From positions 124,001-188,000 of the forward strand of contig MU119233.1 in NCBI GenBank assembly GCA_014904845.1: a stretch of 64,000 nucleotides of DNA, given 5' to 3'. The position numbers and the translations under genes were made by a program. Position 1 is the stretch's first letter, and each line of letters opens with the position of its first letter. The stretch is from Acephala macrosclerotiorum (Eukaryota; Ascomycota; Leotiomycetes; Helotiales; Mollisiaceae). Under the pieces are notes generated by a model, which was not told the origin of the DNA, searched no databases, and saw nothing but the letters and a program-made list of their open reading frames with translations. Of this stretch, positions 59,253-64,000 are shown piece after piece.

Positions 59253-60395
59253 TTATCTTCTTGCTTTGATTAGTGCAAATCCCATTTCTGTTGCGACAGG
59301 CGTAAATAGCATAACAGCCACCACTTGCCCAAAGGTCCATTGATTGTCAACGTAGGCATTGTTGGTAGCATCGGCAAGTGCCTTCTGAATACCCCTCAAT
59401 CGCAGCACACCCCACAATTGAGGGATCGTCAAAGTTGGGACTAGTACCAATACAGTCGCGATTATATACCTCCTCCACTGCTTTTCTGAGACGAATGTTG
59501 TCGTTCTTTTCCTAATGGTTTCGGCATAGTCTGGAAGAAGTCTCTCTCCAATGAACCAAAGCAGAGAAGCGAGTCCATAGAGAGTGACCAGCAACGACCC
59601 TGCTGCACCGAATCCACTCAAGACTCTCTGCTCCGCGTTGCTGAGAGGTTGTACTCTAGTGAGGCATAGCGTCGTCAATGTATTCCACTCATCTGTCGTG
59701 ATGATCGTTACTCCTCCACCTCCATTTCCTGTTCCGATCTGGCTTGGTCCAAAGTCCCCTATCATCTGGGAGATGAAGGTATAGAAGAATAACAACCAAC
59801 AACCGCAAAACAAGAAGAGTCGATAATTGATTTTTTCGGAGTCGATATACGCTAAGACCACCATCGGGTACAGTAAAGGCAACATGCATAGCAGCGCAAC
59901 TGCCCAAGTTATCTGGACAGTGAAGCCACCCAGCCCGTTAGCGCTGATGCCGAAGTCCTTGCGGACCAAAACGATCATGCAGGCGATCTGGATGCTTGCT
60001 GCGAAGAAGATGGCGCACTTGAAGAATTCTGCACATCCATCTTTCAATAGCTTTCCGTGTTTCGTCAATGACTTTCTTCTGAGTGGTTCGTGGAAGGCAA
60101 GGCTAAAGGCGAAGATGAATCCGAGGATCGATGCACAGAAGTATCCTACTACCATCTAGTATCGTTAGCTTTTCGTATCCTTGTATCTGGAAGGTGCAAT
60201 GATTCTCACCCCGATTCCAGAGATGTCCGCATTCCCGTCACCCCATACCGCGTTACATATGTCGCTCTTACAAGCCTCGAGCAAGCTAACATTAAACGCT
60301 GTCGTCGCGTTCAATTCTTGAACATAGCTCGCGAAGTCCGTTCGAGAGACCAGCAACGAGCAGTTCGCAAATATCGTTGAGTTTGAATTGTTCAT
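59253..60395 (-). CDS. Seven-segment integral membrane protein, two exons
   Basis: Exons 60395-60210 and 60155-59253 give 362 residues. The 54-bp intron (GTGAGA, AGCTAAC, ACTAG) joins DISGIG to MVVGYFCASILG. The N-terminal 60 residues carry N-glycosylation sites (NNSNST, NATT, NVS) and three cysteines, with the pattern ACKSDICNAVWGDGNADISGIG that I recall from fungal hypothetical membrane proteins. Seven hydrophobic segments follow (starting VVGYFCASILGFIFAFSLAF; last FGQVVAVMLFTPVATEMGFAL) with basic loops. The outside N-terminus and seven segments are receptor-like, but I see no known receptor motif. It converges with the surface-protein gene (117 bp apart) and diverges from the single-pass protein gene. 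Confidence 0.75.
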
Positions 60396-60789
60396 GCTCG
60401 GTGGAAATGGTGTGAAGACTTTGAAATCGAGTCTTGCTACTTTGTCAATTTAGATGGTTGCACTTTCTGCAAGCCACCATGCGGGGGACCTCTTTTAAAA
60501 CCACTTCAGGCTACAAAACAAATTTGTGGCTTTTATTGCTTTCAGTGCCCAATAAACAGTCGTACCTTTGGGTCAGCTTGTTCGGTAACTACCACATACT
60601 GAGTCGCTTCTAGAGCCACGATGCGCCTATGCCAATGATATTCTCGCGACTGAGCCTCTATCAATGGTCAAGACTACCTCACATGCCGATTCTAAGACAT
60701 GATATGATTTGCAAGACACACCACTAGAATGATAAGACCAAGCTCTCTTCCCTTCGAGGCTGATTGCGGGGCAGACGCAAGTTGTCACG
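60396..60789. promoter_or_regulatory. Divergent promoter region
   Basis: 394 bp between the start codons of the seven-segment protein (minus) and the single-pass surface protein (plus). No strong TATA box seen. Confidence 0.35.
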
Positions 60790-61830
60790 ATGAACACTCT
60801 GCTATTTCAGTTAGCCCTTCTCGGTTGCACTTGCCTTCTGTCTTGCGAGGGCCTGGCTGCCACTCTGTCACCAAATTATCGTGACCAAGGCCAGTTGTTG
60901 CTTCCCAGGCAAACTGCGTCAACCGGCTTGCTGCCAACCTTCACCATCTATACCACCGTCAGTGCTTTGGACCCTTTCCAAAGTCATGCAACGTCCACGC
61001 AGACTACATTCTCCTCTAGCACGATAACCAGATCCCCGGCCTCAGCCACGGTTGTAACCGTCACCGTGACTTTTACTTATGTCGGACCGTTCCTGCAGAA
61101 CGGTGGTTGTTCGCTGGCAAGCCAGGAGATTGTATACTGCACCTCACTCAGCCCTGGTTTCATGACCATGCCCCATGCAAGCAAAACATCTTGCCTTTGC
61201 TCATCCCAAGGAGAACCTTTCGACGTAGCGGTGAATAGCTGTGCTCAGTACGCATCCACTGCGGATACCAGTCTCTACAGCGAACTTGTTTCCTGGGAAG
61301 GCTTTTGCAGCACAACATCATCAACGTCGCCGGCTCTTTCGAGAGCGACAACCACACCTATCGAAACCTTCTCCAGTCTAGGTAATCCATCTGGAACGGC
61401 AACGCAATCACCCAGTTCCTTACCAACTCCTACGCTAACATCAGGTTCTTCCCATGGTATTGCAGGTACAAAGGCTCTGATCTCATTTCCCACGCCTTCC
61501 TGAATCAGGTCCCTAACTCATGTAGCTTTGACTACACCACAACGCATTGGTATCATATCCGGCTGTGCGATATTTGGAATTGGTCTCGGAGGTCTGGCAT
61601 CGTGAGCATTCTCTCCTCGTTTCACAAAGATACACTTTAACCCTAGCTTCAGATATGTGGCGTGCTTCAAGCGAAAACGTTCTCCCACCAATGGTCAAGC
61701 AGAGAAAGAGGAAACCTCAGATTCAGGCGTCCTTGCTCCAGCAGCGTCGCCCTTGATGCAGAAGTCACGGTTTTCTAGCCCGGAGATTTCGAACACGCAG
61801 AACCCCCTTCCGAAGCGGGCGACTTTTTAG
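60790..61830 (+). CDS. Single-pass cell-surface protein, Ser/Thr-rich, three exons
   Basis: Exons 60790-61465, 61526-61601 and 61653-61830 give 309 residues. Intron 1 (60 bp; GTACAA, CCCTAAC, ATGTAG) removes the apparent stop at 61501; intron 2 (51 bp; GTGAGC, TTAACC, TTCAG) follows at once. Signal peptide: residues 1-23. A Ser/Thr/Val-rich stretch comes first, then a Cys-rich part (GGCSLASQEIVYC, CLCSSQGEPFDVAVNSC, WEGFC), then a Ser/Thr/Pro stalk. The small second exon encodes the membrane segment RIGIISGCAIFGIGLGGLAS, and exon 3 the basic stop-transfer KRKR and a 50-residue cytoplasmic tail. The layout is that of fungal wall sensors, but the Cys pattern is not WSC as I know it. The unspliced frame would lack the membrane anchor. 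Confidence 0.7.
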
Positions 61831-62224
61831 CTCTAAGATGTGATTATTTGGAAGGAAATACTTGACTTGCTGTATCGAGTGACGAGCTCGGGAATGTGGG
61901 TGCACGTGACATCGCGAGGTAGGTAAATAAGGGGTCAAGGAGCGCAGCTTGACGCACCGTGGAGGGGGGTAAGCGAGGTTTGCAGTTGGATACGGAGATG
62001 GCGGAGGACGCGGTGAATGGTGGATGTTTCGCGCCCAAGTTAGTCGTGTTCACTGCACATGTTTATCCGCGAAATCACGAGAGATTTACATCTTTCGACA
62101 CATGATTGAATTAATGGGAGATTTATCGGAATTTAAACACTCAAACAACATATACAAAGGCCTCCCCAATACAACTTTCTTATCCACTGATAACGGAAAC
62201 CAGTCATATCCAAGAGACTTCCAC
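61831..62224. other. Intergenic stretch between convergent genes
   Basis: 394 bp between the stop of the surface protein and the stop of the transporter. No gene or terminator signal recognised. Confidence 0.5.
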
Positions 62225-64000
62225 CTACTCAGAGACAGGGCAGAAATCGTAGTTGCCATTGACGTTGTTACCCCACCACGAAGGAAAGGGAACAGCTGGC
62301 CCTCCAGCGCCGAAAACAGCAAAGGACAGGATGAACAGCGCCGTAAGACTGGCACCGTCCCAGGCGCCAGTGACAAGGTACGAGTAGTCCTTGAAGATAC
62401 GGGGTCTGTAGTTTCGGAGGTAGAACTGGACGAAGAATCCAGAAATGAGCTGGGAGAAGATGACGCAAGTCTGGGACGCGTTGTATGGGATATAGCCAGC
62501 GTATTGGATAAATTGGGGGAAGTTGATCTCGTCGAGGCGGAAGCCCTTGATCTTTGGGACGAACTATTACGTTCCGTGTTAGTAGAGGGACAAGACGAAG
62601 TTTGGTACTAGCAATGTAGTAGTAGGTTCTGAGTAATGTGGTGGATAGGGGACTTACAATAACAACAATGCGGTGGATCGCGACGACACCAGCGCCGAAG
62701 AGAAGACCGTAAGGCACGAGTTGGTATCTGGCGCCGGCCTTGTAGAGGTACTTGGCCAGAGCCCAAGAAGTGGCGTTGGTGTTATAGGACTGAATGGTTG
62801 CACCGGACCAGGAAGAGTCGCCGTTGCTGTTAATGAGGAGTTCACGGTTGCCAGTCACAATAGAGATCATGACGGCGTAGTTGATGAAACCGCCCAAGAT
62901 GGTACCGTAAACTTGAGTAAGGAACATGACACGGGGTGGGATCTTGACTGCGTGGATTGATCAGTGTCTTGGTCAATGGATGGTATGGGGACAAGATTAG
63001 AACACGTACGATATTCGCCCATCTTCAAGTCGTTGGAAAGGTTGACAGCGTTTGCAATGACGTTGTGCGACCAAGCAGCAAAGTACATGTTACCAACGGG
63101 GCGTTCAGGGATCATGAGACCCGCCAACATCTTCGACAAGTTGTTCGTAGCAATACCATTTCCGTAACGAGAGTAGAGAATGGTGCTCTGCAGTGATGTC
63201 AGCTAACTCGCTCTGGAGGCAAGTATTGGTTGTGTGAATACTCACGAAAGGTGCGATGAAGATTCCAAGCAGAAGGGCGACAATGTACGCCCAGACTGGA
63301 AGAGTAATGTTCTCCTTAATGACGACGACGAGACCAAGTACGAAGCTGAAGACAAGTACGGCAATATACCAAAGCCACGGTGTCTCCTTGTAGTGCTTGG
63401 CCATGTGGGCGTGATGTCGATCGCCGTAGACTCCTTTATTTGCGTTCTTGAATGTCCTGCTTATGTCTCCGCCCCAGAAGATGACGCAGTGGGTAATCAA
63501 GGCACCAATCTAGAAAATGGTCAGTCTGTAACGAGAGAAATGATTGTTGTGTACTGGGCTTAGGTACTTACAGCGGCATTTGCCATGAACATTGCATAGG
63601 CGAAAGACCCGCTAAGACTGGGGATACCATAAGTGGCCAAAGCGGCGTGGTCGAGTTTACCACCGACGAAGACTTTCGCGATGGGGTATTTTGAACCGTC
63701 CGACGATAGAAGTCGCGTCGACATGAATGGTAGCGATTTCGCACCCCAGGCATTAGTATAGTAGATGCCGAGCATTGCGGCGAAACAGACAAGATATCCC
63801 GCGGCCGAATTGGCTTGTAGCTTAAGGGGGAGAGCGGTGTTGAAGGAAGTGATCTGCAGGAGGTTAGTTCAGACCCTTTCGCCCAAATACCCGGACACTA
63901 GCTTACATATTGCCAGTCGAAAGATATATTGAAAAGCCCCAGTCCCTCATTGTTGATAGACCCGCCAAAGAGATTTGTGAGCACCGCCGCCGTGCTACCA
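62225..64000 (-). CDS. Oligopeptide transporter (OPT family), 5' part beyond the window
   Basis: Visible exons from the right edge: 64000-63907, 63853-63572, 63509-63246, 63187-63010, 62947-62658 and 62563-62225 (stop TAG at 62227-62225), about 482 residues of the C-terminal two thirds. All introns are 53-94 bp with good splice signals; the last one (94 bp, CTACTAAC...AATAG) must be taken whole for the frame to continue as FVPKIKGF. OPT hallmarks include GIYYTNAWGAKSLPFMSTRL, THCVIFWGGDI, ERPVGNMYFAAWSHNV, NDLKMGEY and PRVMFLTQVYGTILGG, then AGYIPYNASQTCVIFSQ and SYLVTGAWDGAS near the end. The protein is a plasma-membrane proton-coupled importer of small peptides or related compounds. The right edge of the window cuts the gene. 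Confidence 0.88.

Noticed and set aside
62024..62611. 195-codon plus-strand frame
   Set aside because: It is antisense to the last exons of the OPT transporter, whose minus-strand frame carries the family motifs.

Overview
The window looks like a piece of chromosome from a filamentous ascomycete (Pezizomycotina). I base this on short 43-95 bp introns with GTNNGT starts, CTAAC/CTGAC-like branch sites and AG ends, on fungus-specific families (HET, Goodbye-NACHT STAND protein, DUF2434, 2EXR, GH47, small peptide OPT transporter) and on a two-compartment base composition. Extremely AT-rich, gene-free blocks (about 1-9600, 10300-15150 and 20580-27420) alternate with normal-GC gene blocks. I cannot name the genus from sequence alone.

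The AT-rich blocks are repeats eroded by RIP-like C-to-T mutation. Nearly every surviving C or G sits in a CpG dinucleotide: C has been lost before A, T and C but kept before G. They hold an inverted pair of repeat arms (195-625 and 4020-4924), a roughly 200-bp tandem repeat (6790-7700) whose eroded copies recur in both orientations at 20.8-27.0 kb, and an LTR retrotransposon (10159-15292; 135-bp LTRs, 5-bp target duplication) that splits a phosphotransferase-like (APH) gene in frame. Between the second and third AT blocks lies an island with three secreted-protein genes (15755-20414).

The main gene block, 27.4-64 kb, carries in order: an ankyrin protein; a TA-flanked MITE; a broken HET-domain gene; a second TA-flanked MITE; a broken Ubl/VWA/ubiquitin-conjugating gene; a DUF2434 membrane protein divergent from COG5; a six-exon Goodbye-NACHT-helical-ZZ STAND receptor; an AKR7-type aldo-keto reductase; a small Cys-rich protein; a 1603-residue three-module redox protein (PrnB/IDO-like heme domain, FAD/NADPH reductase, cytochrome b5); a GH47 alpha-mannosidase; a 2EXR pseudogene; a frameshifted GPI-type surface protein; a seven-TM membrane protein; a single-pass cell-surface protein; and an OPT transporter running off the right edge.

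There are no operons; genes are single units, some divergent (DUF2434/COG5; seven-TM/single-pass protein). The 27-44 kb stretch is rich in families tied to fungal non-self recognition (ankyrin, HET, STAND) and contains several broken genes, as expected for a fast-evolving accessory segment. Some single-base frameshifts lie in short homopolymers and could be assembly errors. No rRNA, tRNA or CRISPR was found. All exon models were built by eye.
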